DNA from: DASVDK01 sp036562265 [NCBI: Thermodesulfobacteriota bacterium]
Lineage (GTDB): Bacteria > DASVDK01
Length of the DNA: 7,249 nucleotides
Reading direction: 5' to 3'
Assembly (NCBI GenBank): GCA_036562265.1
Contig: DATCKS010000373.1
Coordinates: forward strand, 1 to 7,249
In this document: positions 1 to 6,204 of the stretch, piece by piece
Layout: each line of letters starts with the position of its first letter
How positions within the stretch are numbered: the stretch's first letter is position 1
The notes under the pieces: generated by a model
What the model was told of the DNA's origin: nothing
Databases searched by the model: none
Seen by the model: the letters and a program-made list of their open reading frames with translations, nothing else
Translations under genes and position numbers: made by a program

Positions 1-80
1 CCGTCGGACCGCTGCTCCTCGCGTTCCTCCTCTTCCAGCGGCGCTTCGTGCAGTCGTTCATGCGCGCCGGGATCAAGTGA
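1..80 (+). CDS. ABC transporter permease, carbohydrate type (3' end only)
   Basis: This is the last 25 codons of an open frame entering from the left, read in frame 3 and ending at TGA 78-80. The peptide has a hydrophobic stretch ([11 protein letters not shown]) followed by [14 protein letters not shown]. This matches the usual C-terminus of MalG/UgpE-type inner-membrane permeases of sugar ABC importers, where a last helix is followed by a QRyFvqG...GavK-like tail. The normal terminal lysine-glycine is shortened to a final lysine here. The N-acetyltransferase start lies 4 bases after the stop, so the two are probably on one transcript. Only the tail is visible, so the substrate cannot be judged and the family call rests on a short motif. 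Confidence 0.55.
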   Translation, partial: VGPLLLAFLLFQRRFVQSFMRAGIK

Positions 81-84
81 GTCC

Positions 85-909
85 GTGACCCAGGGCATCG
101 ACCTCGATGCCTACTTCGAGCGGATCGGCTACACGGGCGACCGGACCGCGACGCTCGACACGCTGCGCGCCGTCCACCGCCATCACGCGCTGGCGATCCC
201 CTTCGAGAACCTCGACCCCTGGCTCGGCCGGCCGGTCCGTCTCGACGCCGCATCGCTCGAGGAGAAGCTCGTTCGCGGCGGCCGCGGCGGGTACTGCTAC
301 GAGCACAACCTCCTCTTCGGCCGCGTCCTCACGGCGCTCGGCTTCCGCGTGACGGGCCTTGCCGCGCGCGTCCTCTGGAACGCGCCGGAAGGCGCGGTCG
401 TGCCGCGCAACCACATGCTCCTTCGCGTCGACCTCGACGAGGCGACGTACGTTGCCGACGTCGGCTTCGGCGGGCTCACGCTGACGGCGCCGCTGCGCCT
501 CGAGCCGGGCGCGCCGCAGGCGACGCCGCACGAGTCGTTCCGCCTCGTCGCGGCCGGCGCCGACTTCGTGATGCAGGCGGAGATCCGCGGGGCCTGGAAG
601 ACGCTCTACCGCTTCGACCTGCAGGAGCAGCTCCTGCCCGACTACGAGGTGTCGAGCTGGTATCTCTCGACCCACCCCGACTCGCGCTTCGTCCGCAACC
701 TGATCGCCGCCCGGCCGGCGGCCGACCGCCGCTACGCGCTCCTCAACGCCGAACTCGCGGTGCACCACCTGAACGGGACGACCGAGCGGCACGCCCTGAC
801 GACCCCGGCCGCCGTACGGGAGGCGCTCGAGGGGACGTTCGGCGTGAGGCTGCCGGCGACGCCCGACCTCGACGAGGCGCTCACGCGACTCACGGCACGA
901 AAGGCCTGA
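85..909 (+). CDS. nat: arylamine N-acetyltransferase
   Basis: This cytoplasmic enzyme is 274 residues long, the usual size for bacterial NATs. The family transfers acetyl (or another acyl group) from CoA to arylamines, hydrazines or related amines by a ping-pong mechanism. The Cys-His-Asp triad is visible: Cys71 in the RGGYCYEHN motif, His110 in RNHMLLRV and Asp125 in VADVGFGG. The PFENLD motif at 39-44 and the N-terminal [12 protein letters not shown] are also typical. The GTG start at 85 is chosen because it places that N-terminal motif at residues 5-16 and follows the permease stop by 4 bases. I see no strong ribosome-binding site, so translation may be coupled to the upstream gene. Some NATs act in secondary metabolism (amide synthases), but no such cluster is visible. 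The last codons (Arg-Lys-Ala-stop) share the 11-mer GAAAGGCCTGA with the repeat array downstream. Confidence 0.95.
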   Translation: MTQGIDLDAYFERIGYTGDRTATLDTLRAVHRHHALAIPFENLDPWLGRPVRLDAASLEEKLVRGGRGGYCYEHNLLFGRVLTALGFRVTGLAARVLWNAPEGAVVPRNHMLLRVDLDEATYVADVGFGGLTLTAPLRLEPGAPQATPHESFRLVAAGADFVMQAEIRGAWKTLYRFDLQEQLLPDYEVSSWYLSTHPDSRFVRNLIAARPAADRRYALLNAELAVHHLNGTTERHALTTPAAVREALEGTFGVRLPATPDLDEALTRLTARKA

Positions 910-940
910 GGCAAGTGGAGGGCCACGGCCGCTCCGGCCG

Positions 941-957
941 GGCCGGACCGACCGGCC
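941..957 (+). terminator. GC-rich stem-loop after nat, possible terminator
   Basis: GGCCGG at 941-946 and CCGGCC at 952-957 are perfect inverted arms around a 5-base loop, 31 bases after the nat stop. There is no following T tract, so this is not a classical intrinsic terminator. It lies in a run of dense GC (921-975) where short inverted arms also occur by chance. Confidence 0.25.
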
Positions 958-986
958 GCGCCGCCGGCGGGCCGGGTCGCAGGCCG

Positions 987-1060
987 TGGAAAATGGAAAG
1001 GCCTGACCCCATGGAAAACGGAAAGGCCTGACCCCCTGGAAAATGGAAAGGCCTGACCCC
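987..1060 (+). repeat. left repeat array, three direct copies of a 24-base unit (period 25)
   Basis: The copies are at 987-1010, 1012-1035 and 1037-1060, separated by one base each (A1011, C1036). The unit begins TGGAAAATGGAAAGG and ends CCTGACCCC. Copies 1 and 3 are identical; copy 2 differs by one base (C1019 for T). The unit contains an internal 7-base near-repeat (TGGAAAA then TGGAAAG) and the palindrome AGGCCT. It is far less GC-rich than its surroundings. The same unit recurs in reverse orientation at 2679-2727. From memory, similar motifs ending in GGGGTCAG (or its complement) are dispersed in many GC-rich environmental genomes, sometimes near REP-associated (Y1/RAYT) transposases. That link is an inference and no transposase is present here. 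Confidence 0.95.
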
Positions 1061-1068
1061 GCCGGGTG

Positions 1069-1074
1069 GATAAT
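1069..1074 (+). promoter_or_regulatory. possible -10 box for a leaderless oxidoreductase transcript
   Basis: GATAAT matches the sigma70 -10 consensus at five of six bases and ends 6 bases before the ATG at 1081. A transcript starting about 7 bases downstream would begin at or next to the ATG, so the mRNA could be leaderless. No good -35 is seen at 16-18 bases upstream (that stretch falls in repeat copy 3). The alternative is a normal leader using the weak GGTGGA at 1065-1070 as ribosome-binding site. Confidence 0.2.
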
Positions 1075-1080
1075 GGGCCC

Positions 1081-2676
1081 ATGGCGGGTGCGGCCTCACG
1101 ATACGACGCGATCGTCGTCGGAGCCGGGCACAACGGGTTGGTGACCGCTTGCTATCTGGCGCGAGCGGGCCTTCGGGTGCTCGTGCTCGAGCGCCGCGAC
1201 GTCGTCGGCGGAGCCTGCGTCACGGAGGAGACCTTCCCCGGCTTCAAGGTCTCCACGGCCGCCTACGTCAACAGCCTCTTCCGCAAGGAGATCGTCAGGG
1301 ACCTGCGCCTGGCGGACTACGGCTTCCGCGTGCTGCCGCGCAACCCGTCGTCCTTCACGCCGCTGCCGGACGGCCGGTCGCTCCTCCTCGGGCCGGATGC
1401 CGAGTTCAACCGCCGCGAGATCGCGAAGTTCAGCGCTCGCGACGCGGAGCGCTACCCGGAGTACGAGGCGATGCTCGAGCGGGCGGCGTCGGTCGTGGAG
1501 CCGACCCTCACGATGACGCCGCCGAACCTCCTCGACCCGGGGCTGCGCGACCTCGGCACGCTCGTCTCGCTCGGGCGGGCCTTCCGGCGACTCGGGCCCG
1601 CCGCGTCGGAGGCGGTGGAGGTCCTGACCGGCTCGGCGCGGACCATCCTCGATCGCTGGTTCGAGTCGGAGCCGCTCAAGGCGACGCTCGCGACCGACGC
1701 CGTCATCGGCGCCATGGCGAGCCCCTCCATGCCCGGCACCGCCTACGTGCTCTTCCACCACGTCATGGGCGAGACCGACGGCAAGCGCGGCGTGTGGGGC
1801 TACGTGCAGGGCGGCATGGGGGGCCTGACGCAGGCCCTGGCGTCGGCCGCGCGCGACCTCGGCGCGGAGATCCGCTGCGGCGCCGAGGTGGGTCGGATCC
1901 TGGTGCGCGACGGGGCGGTCACCGGCGTGGCGCTCGTAAGCGGCGACGAGTTCGTCGCGCCGATCGTCGCGAGCAACGCCGACGCCCGCGTCACCTTCAC
2001 GCGGCTCGTCGACCCGCGCCTGCTCCCCCAGGACTTCGTCGAGGCGGTGAAGCGGATCAGCTACGAGAGCGCGTCGCTCAAGATCAACGTGGCGCTCGCC
2101 GAGCTGCCGAGCTTCCGCGCCGTACCGGGAACGGCGCCGGGACCGCAGCATCGGGGCACGATCCACATCTGCCCCGATCAGGACTACATCGAGCGCGCGT
2201 ACGACGACGCCAAGTACGGCCGGCCGTCGTCCCGGCCGGTCCTCGAGTGCACGATCCCGTCGGTGGTGGACCCAACCGTCGCACCTCCGGGCAAGCACCT
2301 CATGTCGATCTTCGTCCAGTACGCGCCCTACAGGCTACGCGAGGGGGACTGGGACCGGCTCCGGGACGCCTTCGCCGACCGCTGCTTCGCCCTGCTCGAC
2401 GAGTACGCCCCCAACTTCAGCCGCTCGGTCGTGGCGCGGCAGGTGCTGACGCCGGTCGACCTCGAGCGGGTCTTCAACCTCACCGGCGGGAACATCTTCC
2501 AGGGGGCGATGATCCCGAGCCAGCTCTTCGCCTTCCGCCCGGTGCCCGGCCACGCGGGCTACCGCACGCCGATCCGCGGGCTCTACCTCTGCGGCGCGGC
2601 CGCCCACCCCGGCGGCGGCGTCATGGGCGCCCCCGGCCTCAACGCCGCCCGCGAGATCCTCCGCACCCGTACCTGA
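1081..2676 (+). CDS. FAD-dependent oxidoreductase, phytoene desaturase/PYROXD2-like
   Basis: This 531-residue protein belongs to the COG1233/CrtI-like flavin oxidoreductases. The N-terminal Rossmann dinucleotide motif is VVGAGHNG (residues 12-19). It is followed by the ribose-binding acid Glu37 in LVLERR and by GGACVTEE. The PYROXD2-like segment YVNSLFRKEIVRDLRL and the C-terminal FAD-contacting GLYLCGAAAHPGGGVMGAPGLNAA (from about residue 500) are both intact. It has no signal peptide. I chose ATG 1081 over GTG 1066 because it puts the first beta strand about eight residues in, as is normal for the family. The substrate is unknown. No phytoene synthase or other carotenoid gene is nearby, so a carotenoid role is not supported. 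The gene stands alone and is framed by inverted repeat arrays; its stop codon lies 2 bases before the right-hand array. Its GC-rich composition looks like that of its neighbours. Confidence 0.9.
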   Translation: MAGAASRYDAIVVGAGHNGLVTACYLARAGLRVLVLERRDVVGGACVTEETFPGFKVSTAAYVNSLFRKEIVRDLRLADYGFRVLPRNPSSFTPLPDGRSLLLGPDAEFNRREIAKFSARDAERYPEYEAMLERAASVVEPTLTMTPPNLLDPGLRDLGTLVSLGRAFRRLGPAASEAVEVLTGSARTILDRWFESEPLKATLATDAVIGAMASPSMPGTAYVLFHHVMGETDGKRGVWGYVQGGMGGLTQALASAARDLGAEIRCGAEVGRILVRDGAVTGVALVSGDEFVAPIVASNADARVTFTRLVDPRLLPQDFVEAVKRISYESASLKINVALAELPSFRAVPGTAPGPQHRGTIHICPDQDYIERAYDDAKYGRPSSRPVLECTIPSVVDPTVAPPGKHLMSIFVQYAPYRLREGDWDRLRDAFADRCFALLDEYAPNFSRSVVARQVLTPVDLERVFNLTGGNIFQGAMIPSQLFAFRPVPGHAGYRTPIRGLYLCGAAAHPGGGVMGAPGLNAAREILRTRT

Positions 2677-2678
2677 TG

Positions 2679-2727
2679 GGGGTCAGGCCTTTCCATTTTC
2701 CAGGGGGTCAGGTCTTTCCATTTTCCA
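2679..2727 (-). repeat. right repeat array, two inverted copies of the same 24-base unit
   Basis: The copies are at 2679-2702 and 2704-2727, with one spacer base (G2703), giving the same 25-base period as the left array. The first copy is an exact reverse complement of left copies 1 and 3; the second differs by one base (T2713). The pair read on the minus strand aligns with 1012-1060 over 49 bases with two mismatches, including the spacer base. The array starts 2 bases after the oxidoreductase stop. The CCTGA of that stop and TCAGG at 2683-2687 could also form a small hairpin. Confidence 0.95.
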
Positions 2728-2741
2728 GGCGTCGGTAACGT

Positions 2742-2758
2742 CGCGGTTCGATCCCGCT
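2742..2758 (+). other. tRNA T-arm-like motif, possible tRNA remnant
   Basis: GGTTCGATCCC at 2745-2755 fits the conserved T-loop pattern. Flanking bases 2742-2746 and 2754-2758 pair at four of five positions around a 7-base loop. No acceptor stem, anticodon arm or CCA end can be matched, so this is not a tRNA gene. It starts 15 bases after the right repeat array. It may be a leftover tRNA 3' end of the kind used as an integration site, or chance. The rest of the convergent gap (2728-2922) shows no gene and no convincing terminator. Confidence 0.2.
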
Positions 2759-2922
2759 CGCCTATCGGCCGGTCATCGGGCCGCAGGGTGAGCCGCGGCG
2801 CCTGGCCGCGCAGGTCGGTCGTCCGGCCGCCGGCGCCTCTCGAGGATGGCGAAGGGGTCGAAGGCGGTCTGGAAGCCAGCGGACGGGCGTCCCGGGAGGC
2901 GGGGGCCGGGGCGAAGGAGGAG

Positions 2923-3717
2923 CTACCCGAGCAGGAGGGTGTCGTCCGAGACGGTCTGGCCGTGGCGCCGCTCGAAGAGGCGCAGGAGGTCCGGCACGTC
3001 GAGCGCGGCGCGCTCCTCACCCGACACGTCGAGCACGACGCGCCCCTCGTGGAGCATGATCGTGCGGGTGCCGTGGTCGAGCGCCTGGCGCATGCTGTGG
3101 GTGACCATGAGCGTCGTGAGGCGGTGCTCGGTCACGAGCCGTGTGGTGAGCGCGAGGACGTAGGCGGCGGTCTTGGGGTCGAGCGCCGCCGTGTGCTCGT
3201 CGAGCAGCAGCACGCGCGAGGGGCGAAGCGTCGCCATGAGGAGGCTCACGGCCTGGCGCTGGCCGCCGGAGAGGAGCCCCATCCGGTCGCCGAGGCGCGT
3301 CTCGAGCCCGAGACCCAGGTCCCTCACGCGCTCGGCCAGCTCTTGCCGCAGGGCGCGCGTGAGGGCCGGCCGGACGCCGCGCGTCCGGCCGCGCGCGGCG
3401 GCGAGGGCGAGGTTCTCCTCGACGGTCAGACTCTCGCAGGTGCCGCTCAGCGGGTCCTGGAACACCCGGGCGACGAGCGCCGCCCGCCGGGCGGTGGGCC
3501 AGTGGGTCACGTCCGTCCCATCCAGCTCGACGGTGCCGGCGTCGAGCGCGACGTCGCCGGCGATGGCGTTGAGCAGGGTTGACTTGCCGGCGCCGTTCGA
3601 GCCGATCACCGTCACGAACTCGCCGCTGGGGACGTCGAGGTCGAGGCCGCGCAGGGCCGGCGTCTCCATGGGGGTGCCGCGGTTGAACGTCACCGTCAGC
3701 CCGCGGACGCGGATCAC
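2923..3717 (-). CDS. ABC importer ATP-binding protein (TrpZ/COG1101 type)
   Basis: This 264-residue nucleotide-binding subunit would power the importer formed with the two genes upstream. Visible motifs are Walker A GSNGAGKST (39-47), the Q-loop glutamine Gln87 in RVFQDPLSGT, the signature LSGGQRQ (149-155), Walker B VLLLDEH (169-175) and the switch histidine His207. The QDPLSGT and LLDEHTAALDPKTA wording is characteristic of the ATPases that accompany COG2984 binding proteins. The start is GTG at 3717-3715, which overlaps the permease stop as GTGA (4 bases), so translation is likely coupled. The open frame continues far upstream, but that part is a shadow of the permease gene. It is the last gene of the operon and converges on the oxidoreductase. 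All catalytic residues are present. Confidence 0.93.
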   Translation of the reverse strand: MIRVRGLTVTFNRGTPMETPALRGLDLDVPSGEFVTVIGSNGAGKSTLLNAIAGDVALDAGTVELDGTDVTHWPTARRAALVARVFQDPLSGTCESLTVEENLALAAARGRTRGVRPALTRALRQELAERVRDLGLGLETRLGDRMGLLSGGQRQAVSLLMATLRPSRVLLLDEHTAALDPKTAAYVLALTTRLVTEHRLTTLMVTHSMRQALDHGTRTIMLHEGRVVLDVSGEERAALDVPDLLRLFERRHGQTVSDDTLLLG

Positions 3718-4613
3718 GGGCGCCCCCCAGCGAGGCGGGCGCCGCGCGAGCGCCGCAGGCCCGGCAGCGTGAGCGCCAGCGCCACCAGGACCGCGGTGAC
3801 GAGGTTCAGGTCCTGCGCCTTGAGACCGAGGATGTCGGCGTTGAGCGCCAGGGCAATGGCGAGCCGGTAGACGATCGAGCCGACCACGGAGGCGATGGTG
3901 CCGAGGACGACGCCGCGACCCGGCACGAGCGTCTCGCCCACGATGACCGCCGCGAGCCCGACCACGATGATGCCGACCCCCATGGACACGTCGGCGCCTC
4001 CCTGGCTCTGCGCGAAGAGGGCGCCGGCGAGCGCGACGAGGGCGTTGCTGACCGCGAGGCCGGCCAGGATCGCCCGGTCGGTGCGGACGCCCTGGGCGCG
4101 CGCCACCCGCGGGTTCGCGCCGGTCGCCCTGAGCGCGAGGCCGATCTCGGAGAGAAGGTAGAGGTCGACCAGGAGCGTGGCGACGACCACGACGGCCAGG
4201 AAGACCATCGGCTGGAGCCAGATCGCGGGGAGGCCGAGACCCTCGAACGGCGTGAACACGGTCGACTCGCCGAGCAGCGCCACGTTGGGTCGCCCCATGA
4301 TCCGCAGGTTGATCGAGAAGAGGGCGATCATGGTGAGGATGCTGGCGAGCAGGTGCAGGATCTTCAGCCGGACGTTGAGCCACCCCGTGACGAGCCCGGC
4401 CACGGCGCCCGCGGCGGCCGCCGCGAGCGAGGCGAGCCAGGGGTCGGCGTCCGCGACGATCAGCGCCGCCGCGACGCCGCCCCCCAGCGGGAAGCTGCCA
4501 TCCACGGTGAGGTCCGGGAAGTTCAGGACCCGGAACGAGAGGTAGACGCCGAGGCCGACGAGGCCGAACACGAGCCCGAGCTCGATCGCCCCGATCAGGG
4601 CGATCGAGCTCAC
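3714..4613 (-). CDS. ABC importer permease (TrpY/COG4120 type)
   Basis: This 299-residue inner-membrane protein of the branched-chain-permease superfamily (BPD_transp_2) has roughly eight hydrophobic segments. Family hallmarks seen are SFRVLNFPDLTVDGSFPLGG (about 26-45), LLASILTMIALFSINLRIMGRPNV (88-111) and the cytoplasmic coupling loop SEIGLALRATGANPRVARAQGV (155-176), which contacts the ATPase. ADVSMGVGIIVVGLAAVIVGETL follows at 208-229. The GTG start at 4613 lies 34 bases after the binding-protein stop. Its ribosome-binding site is poor (GAGG about 12 bases upstream). The stop overlaps the ATPase start. In this family the permease usually works as a homodimer; that is family knowledge and not visible here. 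The substrate is inferred only from the binding protein. Confidence 0.92.
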   Translation of the reverse strand: MSSIALIGAIELGLVFGLVGLGVYLSFRVLNFPDLTVDGSFPLGGGVAAALIVADADPWLASLAAAAAGAVAGLVTGWLNVRLKILHLLASILTMIALFSINLRIMGRPNVALLGESTVFTPFEGLGLPAIWLQPMVFLAVVVVATLLVDLYLLSEIGLALRATGANPRVARAQGVRTDRAILAGLAVSNALVALAGALFAQSQGGADVSMGVGIIVVGLAAVIVGETLVPGRGVVLGTIASVVGSIVYRLAIALALNADILGLKAQDLNLVTAVLVALALTLPGLRRSRGARLAGGRP

Positions 4614-4647
4614 GGCGTGCTCGCGCCTCGGTCGGCGCCCGGCTGCT

Positions 4648-5625
4648 TCACTGGACGACCACCTTCGCTTCCGAGAGGACCGCCTGCGGCAGGGTCACCC
4701 CCATCCGCTTCGCCGCCTCGGGGTTCACGTGCAGCTCGGTGATCTCGACCCCCTGCACCGGCAGGTCGCCCGGCTTCGCGCCCTCGAGGATGCGCAGCAC
4801 GAGCTGGCCGGTCTGCCGGCCGACGTCGTAGTAGTTGAAGCCGACCGCGGCGATGGCGCCGCGCTTGACCGTGTCGGTGTCGCCGGCGAAGACCGGGATC
4901 TTCGAGTCGATGCCGACCTTGACGACGGCCTCGACCGCCGAGACCACCGTGTTGTCGGTGGGGACGTAGATCGCGTCGACCTTGCCGACCAGACTGCGAG
5001 CCGCGGCCAGGACGTCGCTCGACCTGGGCGCCGAGGCCTCGACGACCGTCATGCCGAACTCGGGCGCGTGCTTGCGGACGAGCTCGACCAGGACGACGGC
5101 GTTGGTCTCGCCCGGGTTGAAGACGACGCCGAGGCGCTTGGCCGTCGGCACGACCCGCGCGACGAGCTCGAGGTGCTTGCGGATGGGCGAGAGGTCGGAG
5201 ACGCCGGTGACGTTGCCGCCGGGCCGCTCGAGGCTGGTGACGAGCTTCGCGGCGACCGGGTCGGTGACCGCGGAGAAGACGATCGGGATGTCCTTCGTGG
5301 CCGCGGCCACGGCCTGGGCCGACGGCGTCGAGATCGGGACGATCACGTCCGGGCGGTCGCCGACGAACTTCCGGGCGATCTGGGCGGCGGTGCCGGTGTT
5401 GCCCTGGGCGCTCTCGTACTCGAATCGGAGGTTGCGCCCCTCCTCGAAGCCCCGGGCCTTGAGTTCGTCGCGCACGCCGTCGCGCACGGCGTTGAGCGCC
5501 GGGTGGTCGACGATGGCGGTGACCGCGACGCTCTTCGTCTGCGACCAGGCCCGATCCGGGGCGGTCAACGCGGCGCAGGCGAGGACGAGGCCCGCGACCG
5601 CACGGGCTATGCGACTGTCGGTCAT
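4648..5625 (-). CDS. ABC importer substrate-binding protein (TrpX/COG2984 family)
   Basis: This 325-residue periplasmic-binding-type protein (ABC_sub_bind, PF04392) opens with a signal peptide. A basic start (SRIAR) is followed by a hydrophobic core at about 9-22 and a likely cleavage after Ala-Trp-Ser28. Cys17 in VLAC is a possible but imperfect lipobox. The mature part starts KSVAVTAIVDHPALNAVRDGVRDELKARG, the family hallmark; FAGDTDTVKRGAIAAVGFNYYDVG lies near the ligand cleft. Characterised relatives bind tryptophan or tyrosine, so an aromatic or related ligand is possible but not shown here. ATG 5625 is chosen over an upstream in-frame start at 5676 because AGGAG lies 9 bases before it and the signal peptide then starts cleanly. 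It is the first gene of the three-gene importer operon and lies 87 bases downstream of msrA on the same strand. Confidence 0.93.
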   Translation of the reverse strand: MTDSRIARAVAGLVLACAALTAPDRAWSQTKSVAVTAIVDHPALNAVRDGVRDELKARGFEEGRNLRFEYESAQGNTGTAAQIARKFVGDRPDVIVPISTPSAQAVAAATKDIPIVFSAVTDPVAAKLVTSLERPGGNVTGVSDLSPIRKHLELVARVVPTAKRLGVVFNPGETNAVVLVELVRKHAPEFGMTVVEASAPRSSDVLAAARSLVGKVDAIYVPTDNTVVSAVEAVVKVGIDSKIPVFAGDTDTVKRGAIAAVGFNYYDVGRQTGQLVLRILEGAKPGDLPVQGVEITELHVNPEAAKRMGVTLPQAVLSEAKVVVQ

Positions 5626-5634
5626 GGGGACACA

Positions 5635-5639
5635 CTCCT
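5635..5639 (-). promoter_or_regulatory. ribosome-binding site of the binding-protein gene
   Basis: AGGAG on the minus strand lies 9 bases before ATG 5625. It decides between that start and the longer frame from 5676. Confidence 0.75.
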
Positions 5640-5656
5640 GTTGGAGAGAGTCGGCC

Positions 5657-5674
5657 GGGGGGTTGGAACCCCTC
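5657..5674 (-). promoter_or_regulatory. inverted repeat at the importer transcription start, possible operator
   Basis: GGGGTT (5659-5664) and AACCCC (5667-5672) are perfect inverted arms around two bases; a G-T and a G-C pair extend them by two positions. The predicted transcription start (about 5668) lies inside it. This is a suitable place for a repressor operator, or for a 5' hairpin at the very start of the leader. No regulator gene is adjacent. Confidence 0.4.
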
Positions 5675-5704
5675 ACGATAGCAACACGATTACCTGCCGT
5701 CCAA
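5675..5704 (-). promoter_or_regulatory. putative sigma70 promoter of the ABC importer operon
   Basis: On the minus strand there is a TTGGAC -35 (5704-5699), an 18-base spacer and a TATCGT -10 (5680-5675). TG one base upstream of the -10 makes an extended -10. The predicted start is about 5668, giving a leader of about 43 bases. It lies just after the msrA stop, so the importer could be expressed separately from msrA even if read-through also occurs. Confidence 0.4.
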
Positions 5705-5712
5705 TCGGCTGC

Positions 5713-6204
5713 TCACTCCCTCACCCAGTGGCACGTGTACCCGCCCGGGTTCTTGACGAGGTAGTCCTGGTGGTAGTCCTCGGCCGGGTAGAAGGGGCCG
5801 GCCGGGACGATCTCGGTGACGACCGGACGGCCCCACCTGCCCGATTCGTCGACGCGCCGCTTCACCGCCTCGGCCGTCCGTCGCTGCGCCTCGTCGTGAT
5901 AGAAGATGGCCGATCGGTACTGCGTGCCCACGTCGTTGCCCTGCCGGTTCGGCGTGGTCGGGTCGTGCATCCGGAAGAACCAGTCGAGCAGTGCCTCGTA
6001 GCTGAGCCGGTCCGGATCGAAGACGACCCGGATCGACTCGGCGTGGCCGGTCCGGCCGGTCTTCACCGTCTCGTACCGCGGCGCGGGGGTCGTCCCACCC
6101 GTGTAGCCCACCTCGGTATCGAGCACGCCCGGGATCCGGCGGATGATGTCCTCCATGCCCCAGAAACAGCCGCTGGCCAGCGTGGCGATCTCCGTCCGAC
6201 CCAT
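5713..6204 (-). CDS. msrA: peptide methionine-(S)-S-oxide reductase MsrA
   Basis: This 163-residue cytoplasmic repair enzyme reduces the S epimer of methionine sulfoxide in proteins, with electrons normally from thioredoxin. The catalytic motif GCFWG places the nucleophile at Cys13. GHAE (53-56), NDVGTQYRSAIFYH (90-103) and AEDYHQDYLVKNPGGYTCHW (141-160) are all conserved. Cys158 is the probable resolving cysteine, the one-C-terminal-cysteine arrangement of short MsrAs. There is no fused MsrB domain and no signal peptide. ATG 6204 is chosen because GGAGGT lies 9 bases before it and the GCFWG motif then sits at the usual position; the open frame runs 81 codons further upstream without family similarity. 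The gene is followed on the same strand by the ABC importer after 87 bases. Confidence 0.96.
   Translation of the reverse strand: MGRTEIATLASGCFWGMEDIIRRIPGVLDTEVGYTGGTTPAPRYETVKTGRTGHAESIRVVFDPDRLSYEALLDWFFRMHDPTTPNRQGNDVGTQYRSAIFYHDEAQRRTAEAVKRRVDESGRWGRPVVTEIVPAGPFYPAEDYHQDYLVKNPGGYTCHWVRE

Noticed and set aside
987-1060. CRISPR array
   Set aside because: The repeats are 24 bases with one-base spacers, so there is no room for spacers; no cas genes are present. They are plain tandem repeats.
1096-2298. 400-codon minus-strand frame opposite the oxidoreductase
   Set aside because: Arg/Glu/Val/Ala-biased antisense translation typical of GC-rich DNA; no recognisable domain.
1081-2676. Carotenoid biosynthesis gene crtI
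   Set aside because: The sequence is PYROXD2-like rather than a clear phytoene desaturase, and no crtB or other carotenoid gene is adjacent, so no gene symbol is given.
1149-2738. Long alternative plus-strand frame across the oxidoreductase
   Set aside because: Arg/Gly/Ala-rich low-complexity translation without motifs; it is a shadow of the well-supported FAD protein.
2766-2783. Hairpin CGGCC/GGCCG as terminator between the convergent genes
   Set aside because: Only five pairs, an eight-base loop and no T tract; such arms are frequent by chance at this base composition.
2583-3020. Minus-strand open frame whose translation includes the repeat (GKWKDLTPWKMERPDP-like)
   Set aside because: It runs through the 3' ends of two convergent genes and the repeats, is rich in Arg/Pro/Ser like other GC shadow frames, and shows no domain. 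Proteins of this wording look like translations of the repeat.
3718-4383. N-terminal extension of the ATPase to a start at 4383
   Set aside because: The extension is a frame-shifted reading of the permease gene; family similarity begins at the GTG at 3717.
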